From assembly GCA_963575745.1 (NCBI GenBank), contig CAUYUJ010000936.1:1-64000 (forward strand): a stretch of DNA of 64,000 bases. Reading direction: 5' to 3'. Under the pieces are notes generated by a model. That model saw only the letters and a program-made list of their open reading frames with translations. It ran no database searches and was not told the DNA's origin. Position 1 is the first letter of the stretch; each line of letters starts with the position of its first letter. Both the position numbers and the translations under genes were made by a program. Below, in pieces: positions 9,332 to 19,638 of this stretch. The DNA comes from Prorocentrum cordatum (taxonomy: Eukaryota; Sar; Dinophyceae; Prorocentrales; Prorocentraceae).

Positions 9332-9368
<37 letters not shown>

Positions 9369-10420
9369 CTACTCGATTGTGGAACGCGTATATGCTCGCC
9401 AGCAGCATGGGCCCGCGCTAGTCGCAGGAGAGGGAGAGGGGGCAGCGCCCACGCCTCCGCCTCGCTCTGGGACTCCGCTGCCGCCTGTCGGGCTCGTGGT
9501 ACTGCGCATGCGTGGGCCGCGCGCGCGCGCCCGCCGATGGGCGGGGCGCGCGCGCGCGGCCGCAAAAAAAAAAAAAAGCAAGGGCAGCCCTAGGACAGAG
9601 GCACACGCGCACTCAAACGCACACGCACACACATGCACACACGCGCACACGCACACGAACGCACGCACACACAAACACACACACGCGCACACACACACGC
9701 ACACACACACACGCACAACCTAAGCGCCCGAACCTAAACGCCCGACCTACGCCTACGCGCCCGAGCCTACAACCTAAGTTTGCCGACCTAAACGCCCGAC
9801 CTACGCCCCCCCGCGCTCCGCTACCAGGCACGCGGCCCACTTGCGACCGAAGGGCCCGCGACCCGCCTCGGACAGAGAGAGAGAGAGAGAAAGAGACAGA
9901 GAGAGAGAGAGAGAGAAAAAATATAAAAGGAGGGAGACGGACATACATACACATAGACAGACAGACAGACAGAGAACGCACCAACACAGAGAGTGCGTTA
10001 CACGTAATACTAAAATACTATATGATTCGATGGTTACTACCAGTGCGTTACTATAAGAGTAGCAGCAATAAGTAATAGCACTATCGTGCGTTACTCTGGC
10101 TTTCATTAGTAATGATATATTTGCATGTGTATGTATAAATGCATTTTATGTATGTGTGGCACGCATGTGTTATATGTATGTATCGAATGTACTATATGTG
10201 GATCCATATATGCACGCATTATATGTATATGTGTGTGTATGTGTATGGCATGGCTTTACGTGTCCAAATGTATGTATTGGATGTATTGTACGTACTGTAT
10301 ATATGTGTGTCCATAAGAATGCTTTGTGCGCGTTGTATGTGTCGTATATGTATACGTGTGTTGTGCGTGTGTATGTGTTGCGCGTGTTGTATGTGTGCAT
10401 GTGTAGTATGTGTTGTACGC
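9320..10420. repeat. mixed simple repeats (GA, CA, TATG) with no gene
   Basis: Contains (GA)n near 9330-9368 and 9880-9915, a (CA)n/(CGCA)n tract at 9600-9720, a CTAAACGCCCGACCTACG repeat at 9720-9830 and a TGTATG-rich stretch at 10110-10415. I could not support any exon. Confidence 0.6.
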
Positions 10421-10421
10421 G

Positions 10422-10752
10422 GGAGGATGTCCGAAAGTAAACTGCATCTTGCAAAAGCGCGCTGCGATTTTCGGCCTGGGTCGCAACGTGATTACGCATC
10501 TTACGATAACGCCGCGCGCCGCGAATCCTTCGGGCTCGAAATTGCAGTCGCGCCGCGTTCGCGATTGCAGCCTTCCGAAATTCGAGCGGGAGGCTGCAAT
10601 TTCGAGCGCGGCGCGACTGCAATTTCGAGCCCGAAATATGAAGGATTCGCGGCGGGCGGCGCTACCGCAAGATGCATTTTCACGTTGCGACCCAGGCCGG
10701 AAATCGCAGCACACTTTTGCAAGATGCAGCTTACTTTCCGACACCCTCTCAC
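10422..10752. mobile_element. long fold-back element (~150-bp arms)
   Basis: The left arm begins AGGATGTCCGAAAGTAAACT and the right arm ends with its complement, AGCTTACTTTCCGACACCCT. The inverted match extends through GCATCTTGCAAAAG, GGCCTGGGTCGCAACGTG, CCGCGAATCCTTC and GGGCTCGAAATTGCAGTCGC to a short centre near 10585. It is a non-autonomous element with no coding capacity. Confidence 0.75.
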
Positions 10753-10781
10753 GATGCAAATTTTTCGAGAACGGAGGATCA

Positions 10782-10862
10782 GGGTTTGACCATTTTGGAG
10801 TCTTTTTTTAGCATGCCTGGTTTTTCGGCGAAAATCCCCCTGTAGGGGGGCAGGCCCGATTG
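10782..10862. mobile_element. partial copy of the GTCGGGCCTGTCCC element family
   Basis: Only one terminal half is visible (ATCCCCCTGTAGGGGGGCAG, GGCCCGATTG), matching the right ends of the copies at 23.5, 31.6 and 51.6 kb. Confidence 0.4.
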
Positions 10863-11114
10863 AAAGTTGCCTCGATGGACGAGTGCGCGTGGGCTCAAAC
10901 ACACACGTCCTCAGGATCATCCGCCCTGCGGCGGCGCGCCAACGGCCACTCCCGCCTGGGGCCTCCGCACGCGTGCGTAGCCGAGGACGAGAGGGGATGG
11001 CCTCCGGGCGGCGCGCCCGGGGCGCGCGCCGATGGGCGCATGCGGCGGGGCCTCCGCGGCGATCCCCGCCGCCGACCGGGCCCCCCCCACACACCAAAGA
11101 GCGCCGGCGACGCG

Positions 11115-11386
11115 GGATCCGAACTTATAGTGGGCCCTGGAAGCGACAGGGCCGTTTCTGTCACCGGTTCCGTGCTTTGCCGCTTTTGTTTGCCGGTTCC
11201 GACGCCGCTTTTTTGCCGGTTCCGCCGCCGTGCTTTTACCGGCTCCTGCTCCGAATCCATCCTGGAGCCGTCTTCGTTGCTGCTGTTTCCGGTCGCCGTT
11301 TTTTGCCGTTTCCATTTTCAAGGGGCACTTTTTCGGAAACGGTGAAAAACGGCCCTGCCGTTTCCGGGGCACACTAAGGATCCGAA
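11115..11386. mobile_element. inverted-repeat element with 9-bp target-site duplication GGATCCGAA
   Basis: A 254-bp element (11124-11377) runs from CTTATAGTGGGCCCTGGAAG to CCGTTTCCGGGGCACACTAA. Its inner arms (CAGGGCCGTTTCTGTCACCG against CGGTGAAAAACGGCCCTG) are inverted copies. GGATCCGAA lies on both sides (11115-11123 and 11378-11386), a clean target-site duplication. The right end gives CACACTAAG directly before a plus-strand exon (GATCCGAAGG). The interior has several CCGGTTCCG repeats. Confidence 0.7.
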
Positions 11387-11656
11387 GGGCAGGGACTGGC
11401 AGTCGGGGGCGTTCAAGAGGAGGCTCAAAGGCAAGGGCGCCCTCGAGGGCGCGAAGTTATTCGCGCTTCGCGCTTCGCGGTCCTCGTTCCTTCTCCCCCC
11501 TCCTCCTCGTCTTCCTTTTCTCCCTTTGGGGGGGCGGCGCGAGGGCGCGAAGTTATTCGCGCTTCGCGCTTCGCGGAGCGCGAAGCGCGAAGTTGGGAGC
11601 CCTTGCTCAAAGGATTTGGGGGGTGGTACAGTTGCTGGGGACACGACGTGCCCCAG
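11379..11656 (+). CDS. coding segment interrupted by a GC-AG introner-like intron
   Basis: Exon A spans 11379-11430 and encodes DPKGRDWQSGAFKRRLK. Exon B spans 11613-11656 and continues GFGGWYSCWGHDVPQ up to a GTGTTC donor. The 182-bp interval between them is a fold-back element with an 8-bp target-site duplication, GCTCAAAG. A GC donor (AAAG, GCAAGG) and the AG of the right duplication remove element plus one duplication exactly, restoring the pre-insertion frame. The peptide is Trp- and Gly-rich, and I do not recognise it. Upstream exons are unclear: sequence at 10870-11115 is open and GC-rich on both strands. The frame restoration is seen directly; splicing is inferred. Confidence 0.5.
11431..11612 (+). 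mobile_element. introner-like MITE, GCAAGGGC family, copy 1
   Basis: The 174-bp element (11431-11604) begins GCAAGGGCGCCCTCGAGGGC and ends AAGTTGGGAGCCCTT, with inner palindromic blocks TTCGCGCTTCGCG. It is flanked by GCTCAAAG at 11423-11430 and 11605-11612. A near-identical copy lies at 28795-28967. As an intron it would be GC-AG, with the acceptor AG supplied by the duplicated target. Confidence 0.75.
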
Positions 11657-11659
11657 GTG

Positions 11660-12780
11660 TTCGTTGCGCGTTCCTGTCTGTTGTTCTTCTTTGTTTGTTC
11701 CTTCTTTCGACGCTTCCCCAGGGTCCCGCTCGTCCACGCACGTGCCTCGGGCCACGATTCGCACAATGTTTCTTCCACCGCCCGGTGACGTCACCACAGT
11801 GAGAGCCAGAGTGGGCAGCAGCTTAGTGCTAAAATGATCCGCACCAGCACAGATGTCCCTTGCCCCCTTCCTCGGCGCATCTGAGGCATGCACGATGTTG
11901 GAGGCCTTCCAATACAAGCGCAGGGGAGCTGCATGGCAAGCAGAGGGGGAGATGTGGAGAGGGAAGCGATGATGGCGGGAGGGGTGCAACAACGAGATCG
12001 CGCGACCCCCCAGGAGCAATTAGCAAGCCAACCTGCGCGAGACCTGAGTTGGATTCGCGGGAGCGGCCACCCCTCCCTGCGAGATGTTGCCTCTGGCGCC
12101 CAGCGATGCACGCATGGCCCCCGTTGCCCCCCATCGTTGCCCCTCGTTGCCCCCCCCCCTCCCCCCCTCCTGTTGCCGCACCGTTGGCCCCCGGCGTTGC
12201 CCCACACCGTTGCCCCCCCAGCGCTGGCCGCGTCGATCTGTTCGGGGCCTTCCGCCGCAGGGGCGTCCTCTTGTCGGAGCGCGGGCCCCCCACAGGTCTG
12301 GACACCCCCCCCTGGATCGGCCTGTCTGCCCGGGTCCCTCCGTCGACGGCCCGACGGGTGTGGCACAGCCAAGTTCAGGAGGGGAAATATCACACAGACG
12401 CAATGAATCGTCGATTCCCCAGAGAATCTGGGAAAACATGGGAAGTGGGGGGGAAGACAAACACCTAGAACATATAGGGAAACATGGGGAATCCTGTTAT
12501 TTGTGTCTATTCACTTGTGCGTCCCGGGGCCCCTTCACAAGGCGGTGGCGCGAGGACCACCGTGGGCTCAGCAGGGGCGCTGCCCAGCGGGCCGCTGCTC
12601 GAGGCCCGGCTGGGGGATCCCGCCCGTGGCCGAGGCGCACTATGACCAGGGAAGCTCTTGTCGCCCGCCCCTTCGTTCCCAACCTCCGCCAATTCGTTCT
12701 GTGTTCTTCGTTTACATGCGTGTATGTACATAACTACCTCTGTGTGCGTTTATACACATCTACACCGACGTGTACACAAG
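11660..12780. other. GC-rich stretch without a supported gene
   Basis: Several frames are open on both strands because stop codons are rare at this GC content. A run of GTTGCCCC repeats occurs at 12120-12215. I could not choose a coding frame and call nothing. Confidence 0.4.
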
Positions 12781-13425
12781 TCAGAGTGAGGGGGGCGAAC
12801 GGCCATTCGATGTCCCTGGGTAAGCGGCTGAACAAGGAACTCGTGGCGGGAATTCTGCGTGTTTCGTTGTTGTTGTCGTTGATGTTGCTGTTGTTGTTGT
12901 TGTTGTTGTCGTTGTTGTTGTTGCTGTTGTTGTTGTTGTTACTGTTGTTGTTGTCGTCGTCGTCGTCGTTGTTGTTGTTGTTGTTGCTGTTGTTGTTGTT
13001 GTTGTTATTGTTGTTATTGTTGTTGTTGCTGTTGCTGTTGCTGTTGTTGTTGTTGTTGTTGGTTGTTGTTGTTGTTGTTTGTTGTTTGCTGTTTGTTGTT
13101 TGTTGTTTGTTGTTTGTTGTTTGTTGTTTGTTGGTTGTTGGTTGTTGGTTGTTGTTTGTTGTTTGTTGTTTCTTGTTGTTTGTTGTCGTCGTCGTCGTCC
13201 CACCCGCGACCCTTTCGCGACCCACCCCGCGACCCACCCGGCGACCCACCTCGCGAACCACCCGCGACCAACCTGCGACCTACCAACATTGGTTTAACGA
13301 ACAAATCGGCGCCTGCGGCGGGCTCGCTGTATAATTTGTGGAACTTTGGCGCCTGCGGCGGGGTTCTCCAGAGTCTTACAACGGCCGACGTCCCCACCGC
13401 CCCCTCACTCAAATCCGCATCTGCG
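12781..13425. mobile_element. composite (TTG)n / CGACCCACC element, copy 1
   Basis: The order is flank AGAGTGAGGGGGGCGAACGG, (TTG)n at 12868-13160, GTCGTCGTCGTCC, a CGACCCACCCG 9-11 bp array at 13205-13275, then a conserved tail (AACATTGGTTTAACGAACAA, CGGCGCCTGCGGCGGG, CCCCACCGCCCCCTCACTCA). The two ends are inverted relative to each other (GAGTGAGGGGGCG). Copy 2 lies in inverse orientation at 19160-19640 and a partial copy at 20385-20632. Confidence 0.65.
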
Positions 13426-13429
13426 GGGT

Positions 13430-14340
13430 GATGGGTAAAAATAAAACCGCAGCCCCAGAGGTCTCGACCGCTTCTCTGGGGGTAGAATGTCACCCGGATC
13501 CGTTTTTGATGGCCTCGGGACCCGACAAGTGGCCCCAGGGGCCAAAGACGAGGAAGAACCGTCGGTTAGCTTGTTTGAGCGTATCGTCGGGGACCTGTGT
13601 TCAGCTTGAGCTCGATGACAGTATGGGCCCCCCTTCCGGAGACCCACCTGCCGGTCACCCCGCGCCGTGGGGGGTCGGAGTCTCCGCGGCCTGCGGCGGC
13701 GCCTGCGTCGCCGCCGTGCAGCCACGGCCCGGGGGGCTGCTGCGGGGGTGCCCAGCACCATGCCAGGATCGGCCCGTGGGGCCACCGCCACAGCATTCGA
13801 TGTTGGATGTTCGTGGTTTTTGGAAAACTTTCCAGCCTGGGGGTGCGTTCCAGCAGCTGCGCCTCGCCGAAAGCATACCAGGGGGTGCCTGGATCGTCCC
13901 GAACGGCTGCCGGAGAGCCGAGTGATGACCCAAAGCCCGAGGGGCCACGTCAGGGGAGGACACCAGCTCTGGGCGGACGCACGGACCTGCAAGCGCCCGT
14001 TCATCGCAAATGGGAGCCCGATAGCCCACCCCATCCAGGAGCGTGCGGTTTCACGATCAGAGGCCTATTGCCGATCCGTCGGCGACTTCTGGTCGGGGGT
14101 TTGGGCCCCCCCCCACCCCCCCCAATGCTAATGCCATCGGGCCCCCCACCCCCCGCGCGATGGCCCCCCCCCATGTGGGCGTGGGCGTGGCGTGGTGGCG
14201 CCCCCCCCCCTATGGATGTGGTGTGGGTGTGGTGGGTTGCTGTGGATGTGTGCGGGGTGACGCCATGGTCCTCCTCCCCCCCTCCCCCCCCTGTTGACGT
14301 GTGGCTGCGGCGTGTGGCTGGGATTGGCGTCATGTTGACA
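13430..14340. other. GC-rich stretch, no gene chosen
   Basis: Open in several frames on both strands. The stretch contains many C-runs (14110-14300). No splice-consistent exon chain was found. Confidence 0.35.
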
Positions 14341-14344
14341 GCTC

Positions 14345-14426
14345 CAGTGCTCGACGTCGTCGCCGCCGCCGCTGGTGTGCCGTCGACGTTGTCGTCGTTG
14401 TCGCCGTCGTCGTCGTCGTCGTCGTT

Positions 14427-14474
<48 letters not shown>

Positions 14475-14632
14475 TCGTCGTCGTCCTCCTCTTCCTCGTC
14501 CACTTCCTCCCCCTCCTCCTCCTTCTCCTCCCCCTCCTCCTCCTCCTCCTCCTCCCTCTCCTCCTCCCTCTCCTCCTCCTCCTCCTCCTCCTCCTCCTCC
14601 TCCTCCTCCTCCTCCTCCTCCTCCTCCTCCTC

Positions 14633-14660
<28 letters not shown>
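14345..14660. repeat. (GTC)n followed by (TCC)n
   Basis: About 120 bp of GTC/GTT trinucleotides are followed by about 170 bp of TCC. The open frames here are repeat translations. Confidence 0.85.
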
Positions 14661-14663
<3 letters not shown>

Positions 14664-14914
14664 ATCCCATCTTGGGGGGGGGGAGGCCCGAGGACCCTGG
14701 GACCCATCCCATCTGGGGGGGGGGGCCCGTGGGCCCGGAGCCCGCGGTCATATATCGCCGATTACAGGTCGATGTCTCCTGCCCTGAGCTGATCCCCGCT
14801 ATCGCCCTGAGCTGAAACATGTCAAGACTCTGGGCTGATTGATCTGTTTAGTATTTCAATTTTCCCTCCACTTCGGTCTCTCTTTTCGGGCCATGCGGCC
14901 CGATTCTTGTTGAA

Positions 14915-15045
14915 TGGCCTGAATCCAGAATCGTTGTTTGATGACCCCGAGGCCATCAAACAACGATTCAGGAGGGGGAGGAGGAGAAGGAGGAGGAGGA
15001 GGAGGAGGAGGAGGTGGTTGTTCATCCTGAATCGTTGCTTGATGG
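14915..15045. repeat. three-armed repeat around a (GGA)n tract
   Basis: CCTGAATCCAGAATCGTTGT, its inverted partner GGCCATCAAACAACGATTCA and a third arm CCTGAATCGTTGCTTGATGG flank a GGA tract. It can form a hairpin. Confidence 0.6.
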
Positions 15046-15340
15046 CCTGGGGGCCTGGCGAGGGCCCCAAGAGAGGCCGCGAGCTGCCGACAACCTCCCG
15101 CCGCCTTTGGCGGTTCTGTCGCCTTGGCGACGCCGCGGCCGCACCGCCCTCAATCAAGCGCATAAAAAAACGCCCCTACCCTGGTTTACGAGGCGCTGTG
15201 CGCTGAAACTCCTGTGGGCTGACCGGGTAAACCCTGCGTGATGTGCCGCGTCCTGGCGGCTCTAGGCTTTGGGGGTTCCCAGGAGGGTTACAGACCACGC
15301 ACTTGTAACCCAGGGTAGGGTCGTGTTTTTCATCCCTCAA

Positions 15341-15646
15341 TCAAAGAGGTCGGCCAAGAGAGATGGCGGCGACAGTCACGCAGAGGGACGGCACGGCCGC
15401 CAGTGCCGCGCCGGGGCCCAAGAACTCTCCCAACCCGTGGCCTGTTTCGCTGCCTGGGCTCACTGTTCCTGGATGGTGCTGTGGTCGAATGTGGTCCTCC
15501 ATCAAAGCACCCTCATAGCGGCTACGGTTTGGAGGACGATGGACGCCCGAAACGTCGGCTTGCGAGACCGAGCTCGTCGTAGCGTACTGTCGATACACTT
15601 GCGGAGTTGAACTCGCGGATGAGGGTGACATTCGTGATGTCGACAT
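15341..15646 (-). CDS. putative first exon, unknown protein
   Basis: On the minus strand an ATG at 15646 starts MSTSRMSPSSASSTPQVYRQ, YATTSSVSQADVSGVHRPPN and RSRYEGALMEDHIRPQHHPG. A GTGAGC sequence after CATCCAGGAACA (about 15478) would be a good donor, so the coding part may stop there; otherwise the frame continues through a hydrophobic stretch to 15341. It is Ser/Thr-rich and probably disordered. No domain is seen. The downstream exon is not identified. Confidence 0.35.
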   Translation of the reverse strand: MSTSRMSPSSASSTPQVYRQYATTSSVSQADVSGVHRPPNRSRYEGALMEDHIRPQHHPGTVSPGSETGHGLGEFLGPGAALAAVPSLCVTVAAISLGRPL

Positions 15647-15934
15647 GGTGACAAGAACGCGCTCGGAACAACACTTGGTGAGCCAGAGACCGTCCCCCTA
15701 GACCGCCAGGTCCAGAGGTGGTCTGGCAGCCGTTCGGCTCGCGGCCCCCTTCACAGGTTATTCAAGAATTGCACTCTCGCAGCAATGCCGGCTACATTTT
15801 GGTCTGGACGGCCACCATTCGAAACATTTCCGAAGTGTTCTCATCCTCTTCCCCTGTAGTCATCGTCGTACTCCTCGGTTCGTACCCTGGAGGCCCAAAT
15901 CGAGGGGCATCCGCCGGATTTGCATCAACCATAT

Positions 15935-16145
15935 TGCAGTGGGCGCTTTTGACTTGCAAAAGCTGCAGGATGGCTGTAATCCGCTTGCATCTGGATCGCA
16001 AGTCTGCCCAGCTGCTCCCAGCGGGGTCCGCGACCCACTCAGACTGAGAGCCGCGAGGCGGACCTGTAAACCGCCTGGCAAGTGGGCTGCAACCGCCCTG
16101 CAGCTGTTGTAGCTGCTGTTGCAAGCCGAGCCGACCACTGCTCAC
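15935..16145. mobile_element. GCAACC/GGTTGC fold-back family, copy 1
   Basis: Contains GTGGGCTGCAACCGCCCTGC, CAGCTGTTG and CGACCACTGC, and shares its order of blocks with copies at 40978-41172 and 60898-61135. Confidence 0.55.
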
Positions 16146-16572
16146 CACCCACCGAACCACCCCAGCCCAACCCGAAGGCCTCAATTTGCCCTCCACCCCC
16201 AATAGCGAATTGTCGGGGAACATCGAAAAAACACATGGAGCCCATACCGGAGCGCCCCGGATCGGCGGCACTGGCCGGAGGCCGCTACAAGAAGGAGTGC
16301 CAGATGAGGAACGAGGCCACTTTTCGGTCGTACGAGCGCCTGTGTGGACGAGGGGCGCTGGAGAAGCAGCCATGCAAGAACCCCAACCCGATTCGTGCTG
16401 GGGCGGGCGTATCTCCCGGCGCCGGGCGCCGTTACGACGGGCTGCCGCTTTTGCCGCGTGGAGTTGTGCAGCGATCCTGTTTAGGAATCCCAGTTGCTTC
16501 TCGGTCGTGGGGGGGGGAAACAACCTGAAATTCGGATCTTCGAGCTGGGTCGGCTGGTTCGGTAGGTAGTCG
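16137..16572. mobile_element. CCACCCCAACCCAACCCGAAGG family, copy 1, with an internal insertion
   Basis: The left end (CCACCCCAGCCCAACCCGAA) and right end (GAAATTCGGATCTTCGAGCT, GGTTCGGTAGGTAGTCG) match the ends of the ~175-bp copies at 28497-28672 and 39657-39832, but here they are about 435 bp apart. Roughly 250 bp of unrelated sequence (about 16245-16500) lies inside. Confidence 0.55.
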
Positions 16573-16744
16573 CGACCACAGGACCGTCGGTAGGTGGTCG
16601 TCCACAGGACCGTGTCGGAGACCCGGGCCGCCCGCGACGCCGCGCGGGCGCACCGCCCCGCCGCAGCTCGGACATGGGGACGCCGCGGCGACGGCCACGC
16701 CGAGGGGCGGCGAGGCCGGCGGGAGGCCGCCGATCTGCCACCGC

Positions 16745-16751
16745 CGTCGTG

Positions 16752-16783
<32 letters not shown>

Positions 16784-16791
16784 GGTCGTCT

Positions 16792-16822
<31 letters not shown>

Positions 16823-17195
16823 GGTTGTCGTGGTTGTCGTGGTCGTCGTCGTCGTCGTCGTCGTCGTCGTGGTCGTCGTCGTCGTCGTCGTTGCCGTCGC
16901 CGTCGTCCGCGGCCGCGGCCGCCCCCCCCCCCGCTGGCAGGACGGCGGCGGCGCCCGCGAGGGAGGCGCCCCGCAGGGGAAGGGGGCCGAGGGCCGGGCG
17001 GGGGCTCAGGAGGAGGAGGAGGAGGAGGAGGAGGAGGAGGAGGAGGAGGAGGAGGGGGAGGAGGAGGAGGAGGAGGAGGAGGAGGAGGAGGAGGAGGAAG
17101 GGGGGAGGAGAGAGAAGGAAGAGGAGGAGGAGGAGAAAGAAGGAGGAGGAGGAGGAGAAGGAGGAGGAGGAGGAGGAGGAGAATGGCTGGGCGGG
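16745..17195. repeat. (GTC)n then (GGA)n tracts
   Basis: GTC trinucleotides at 16745-16905 and GGA trinucleotides at 17005-17180, separated by a GC-rich segment. No gene called. Confidence 0.8.
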
Positions 17196-17295
17196 TGGAG
17201 GCGGGGCCTGTCCCTCTGCCGGGGGGGCTTCGATCGGAAGTCGGCCCGGACCCTCAGACGGTACGAGGTCTTGCTCCAGCAGTGCTTGCACTCAG

Positions 17296-17666
17296 GTTGT
17301 GATGATCCAGCCTACTGTAGCCTTGATCACCGTACGGTAGGTTCGTGTCGTGTCGACTGGCGGCGACCCCGCCGCGGGCGTTCAATGTTGAACGCCGACG
17401 GCGGCCAAGAATCGGCCGATGTTGAACGATCGGACGTTGCGTAAACGGCCGATCGTTCAAGGTCGAACGATCCCCGTAGTGTCAGTAACCAAAGCCCGGG
17501 TCGACAACACACGAACCTGCCGTAGTGAATTTCGAGCACCAGGAAAACACCCCCAAAGTTCTAGGGTTTTCACATGTCGGGCCCGGGGAGACACTCTCTC
17601 GACACTCCTTCGACACTCCTTCGACACCCTTCGGGGTGCTCGGAATTATTTCCGGGATGCGGTCCA
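17296..17666 (+). mobile_element. repeat family TCCAGCCTACT...GACACTC, copy carrying a nested insertion
   Basis: The segment matches, in inverse orientation, the sequence at 18692-18878 (blocks CAGCCTACTGTAGCCTTGAT, CGAGCACC, AAAACACCCCCAAA, GGTTTTCACATGTCGGGCCC, GACACTC and GGGATGCGGTCC). It differs by a 188-bp insertion at 17335-17522. Confidence 0.7.
17335..17522. mobile_element. nested TA-flanked inverted-repeat element (occupied site)
   Basis: The ends are CGGTAGGTTCGTGTCGTGTC and CGACAACACACGAACCTGCCG, an imperfect terminal inverted repeat. TA flanks both sides (17333-17334 and 17523-17524). The empty site survives in the inverse copy near 18838 (GATCACCATAGTAAAT when reversed). The interior carries several GTTGAACG/CGTTCAA palindromes. 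Related end sequences (GCGAACCTACCGTA) occur near 22965. Confidence 0.75.
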
Positions 17667-18109
17667 TAACCCTGACCCTCAGACGATACGATGCACAGCC
17701 GGGGCCCTGAAGAAGGAGCACTTCTCGTTGGGGAGGGGCTCCGTGTTCCTCAATCGTTTCCCAGTTTGCCCTGGATGTTCCTTATAGGTTTTCGATACGA
17801 GAGCGAAGCTCGCCATATATGGAAAATAAGGGGCCCCGTTCCTTATCTTTAGGGTTCCTGAGGTCAACGCCTCACACAACATCAACAATATCCTCGCCTC
17901 GCCTCGCCTCGCCTCGACTGTATTTGCTCCAGCAGCGCTTGCACTCCAAAGGTGTTTTTTTGTTGCTGCCCGCCCGCTGCGAAGGGGGACGTTTAGGGCG
18001 GGCCCTGCCGAGGCCCCGCCGCGGCGCCGCCCGTGGCCGCCCCGCTCTGCCGCCCAGGAAGTTGCTGTTTGGGGGGCCTGCCGAGGTTTCTCCGCGGGCG
18101 CCTCGAGGA

Positions 18110-18175
18110 GGAGGAGGAGGAGGACGAGGAGGAGGAGGAGGAGGAGGAGGAGGAGGAGGAGGAGGAGGGAGGAGG
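18110..18175. repeat. (GGA)n tract
   Basis: Short pure trinucleotide run within a GC-rich region; no exon is supported around it. Confidence 0.8.
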
Positions 18176-18317
18176 ACAATCGGGCCACTGCCACGGCGTC
18201 TCTGCCGAGGTTTCTCCACGGGCGCCTCCCACGCCCTGCCGAGGTTTCTCCACGGGCGCCTCCCGTGGCCGCCCTCTCGGGCCGGGCGAAAGGGGGGGGA
18301 TTGGGAAAGGGGGGGCT

Positions 18318-18491
18318 TAAAACGACGCGAAGATCGGGACAAAATCGGATCGGGATAACTCGAAATCTCTGAGAATCGGCGGGTTTGGAGGATGTATTGG
18401 GCGCCGCGGCCGCTCCAGAGCGTTCCTGAACGCTCTGAGAGCGCTCCGGAACGCTCTGGAGCGATTTATCCCGATCCTAGCCCTGTTTTAT
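18318..18491. mobile_element. AAAACGACGCGAAG family, non-intronic copy
   Basis: A 174-bp copy that differs at only a few positions from the element at 32366-32540. The outer bases are CTTAAAACG and GTTTTATGG, so neither the GT nor the AG present in the 32-kb copy exists here. The interior holds the palindrome CGTTCCTGAACGCTCTGAGA. Confidence 0.8.
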
Positions 18492-18691
18492 GGGTTACGA
18501 AATTTGCTGCATGCAGCTGGTTTCGGCCTCACCGAGGGGCCTATACTCCTCGATATATGGCCGCCTCCGGCGCCGGGAGGCGCCGGGAAAATCAGCTACG
18601 TGAGCTGATTCTCAAACCCCCCCTTTGTCCCCCTTTCGCCCGACCCGAGCCTCGTGGCCGCCTCTCGCTTTATGTTGTTCCCATCCGACTT

Positions 18692-18878
18692 AAGGACCGC
18701 ATCCCAGAAATGATGTCGAGCACCCCGAAGAGTGGCGAAAGAGTGTCGAAAGAGTGTCGGAAGAGTGTCTCCCAGGGCCCGACACGTGAAAACCTTCGAG
18801 TTTGGGGGTGTTTTCTAAGTTCTAAGTGCTCGAGATTTACTATGGTGATCAAGGCTAAAGTAGGCTGGAACATCATAA
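18692..18878 (-). mobile_element. repeat family TCCAGCCTACT...GACACTC, copy with the empty site
   Basis: Inverse copy of 17296-17666 without the 188-bp insertion. Confidence 0.7.
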
Positions 18879-19159
18879 GTATGCTGCACCACGTAGCTTT
18901 TACGACATAGCCTGCACCGCACAGCTTCCACATCCACCGTGAACTCTAGCTTACCGCCTGGGGTCCACGGCGGCCAACAGTTCAATCTGGCGTTGTTTCG
19001 TCGAGTTGGGCCTGGACCCGCCATCGGGCCCGGGGCCATCGGAAAAAGATTCAGGATAAAACATTGGGCCCGAAAAATGGGGCTAGGGCTAGGGTCCAAG
19101 CCAGGGCTCGAGGCTTCGATCCCAGACATGCTCATGATATACCGTAGCACTCCGCAGAT

Positions 19160-19552
19160 GCGGATAAGAGTGAGGGGGCAGTGGGGACGTCGGCAGTTTG
19201 CGAGACTCTGGAGAAGCCCGCCGCAGGCGCCACAGTTCCACAAATTATGCAATGAGCCCCGCGCAGGCGCCGATTTTTCGTTAAACATTGTGGGTAGGTC
19301 GCGGGTGGGTCGCGGATGGGTCTCGGGGTGGGTCGCGGGGTGGGTCGCGAGTGGGTCGCGGATTGGTCGCGGGGTGGGTCGCGGGTGGGTCGCGGGGTGG
19401 GTCGCGGGGTGGGTCGCGCGTGGGTCGCGGGTGGGTCGCGGGGTGGGTCGCGGGTGGGTCGCGAGGTGGGTCGCGGGTGGGTCGCGGGGTGGGTCGCGGG
19501 TGGGGTCGCGGGTGGGTCGCTGGTGGGACGACGACGACGACGACGACAACAC

Positions 19553-19638
<86 letters not shown>

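Noticed and set aside
10895-11120. Minus-strand terminal exon reading SDPASPALFGVWGGPGRRRG
   Set aside because: Third positions look coding, but the plus strand is equally open and the splice with the neighbouring element does not fit in phase. Left uncalled.
12084-13334. 416-codon plus-strand ORF with long Leu/Val runs
   Set aside because: Most of it is a translation of the (TTG)n and CGACCCACC repeats of a mobile element.
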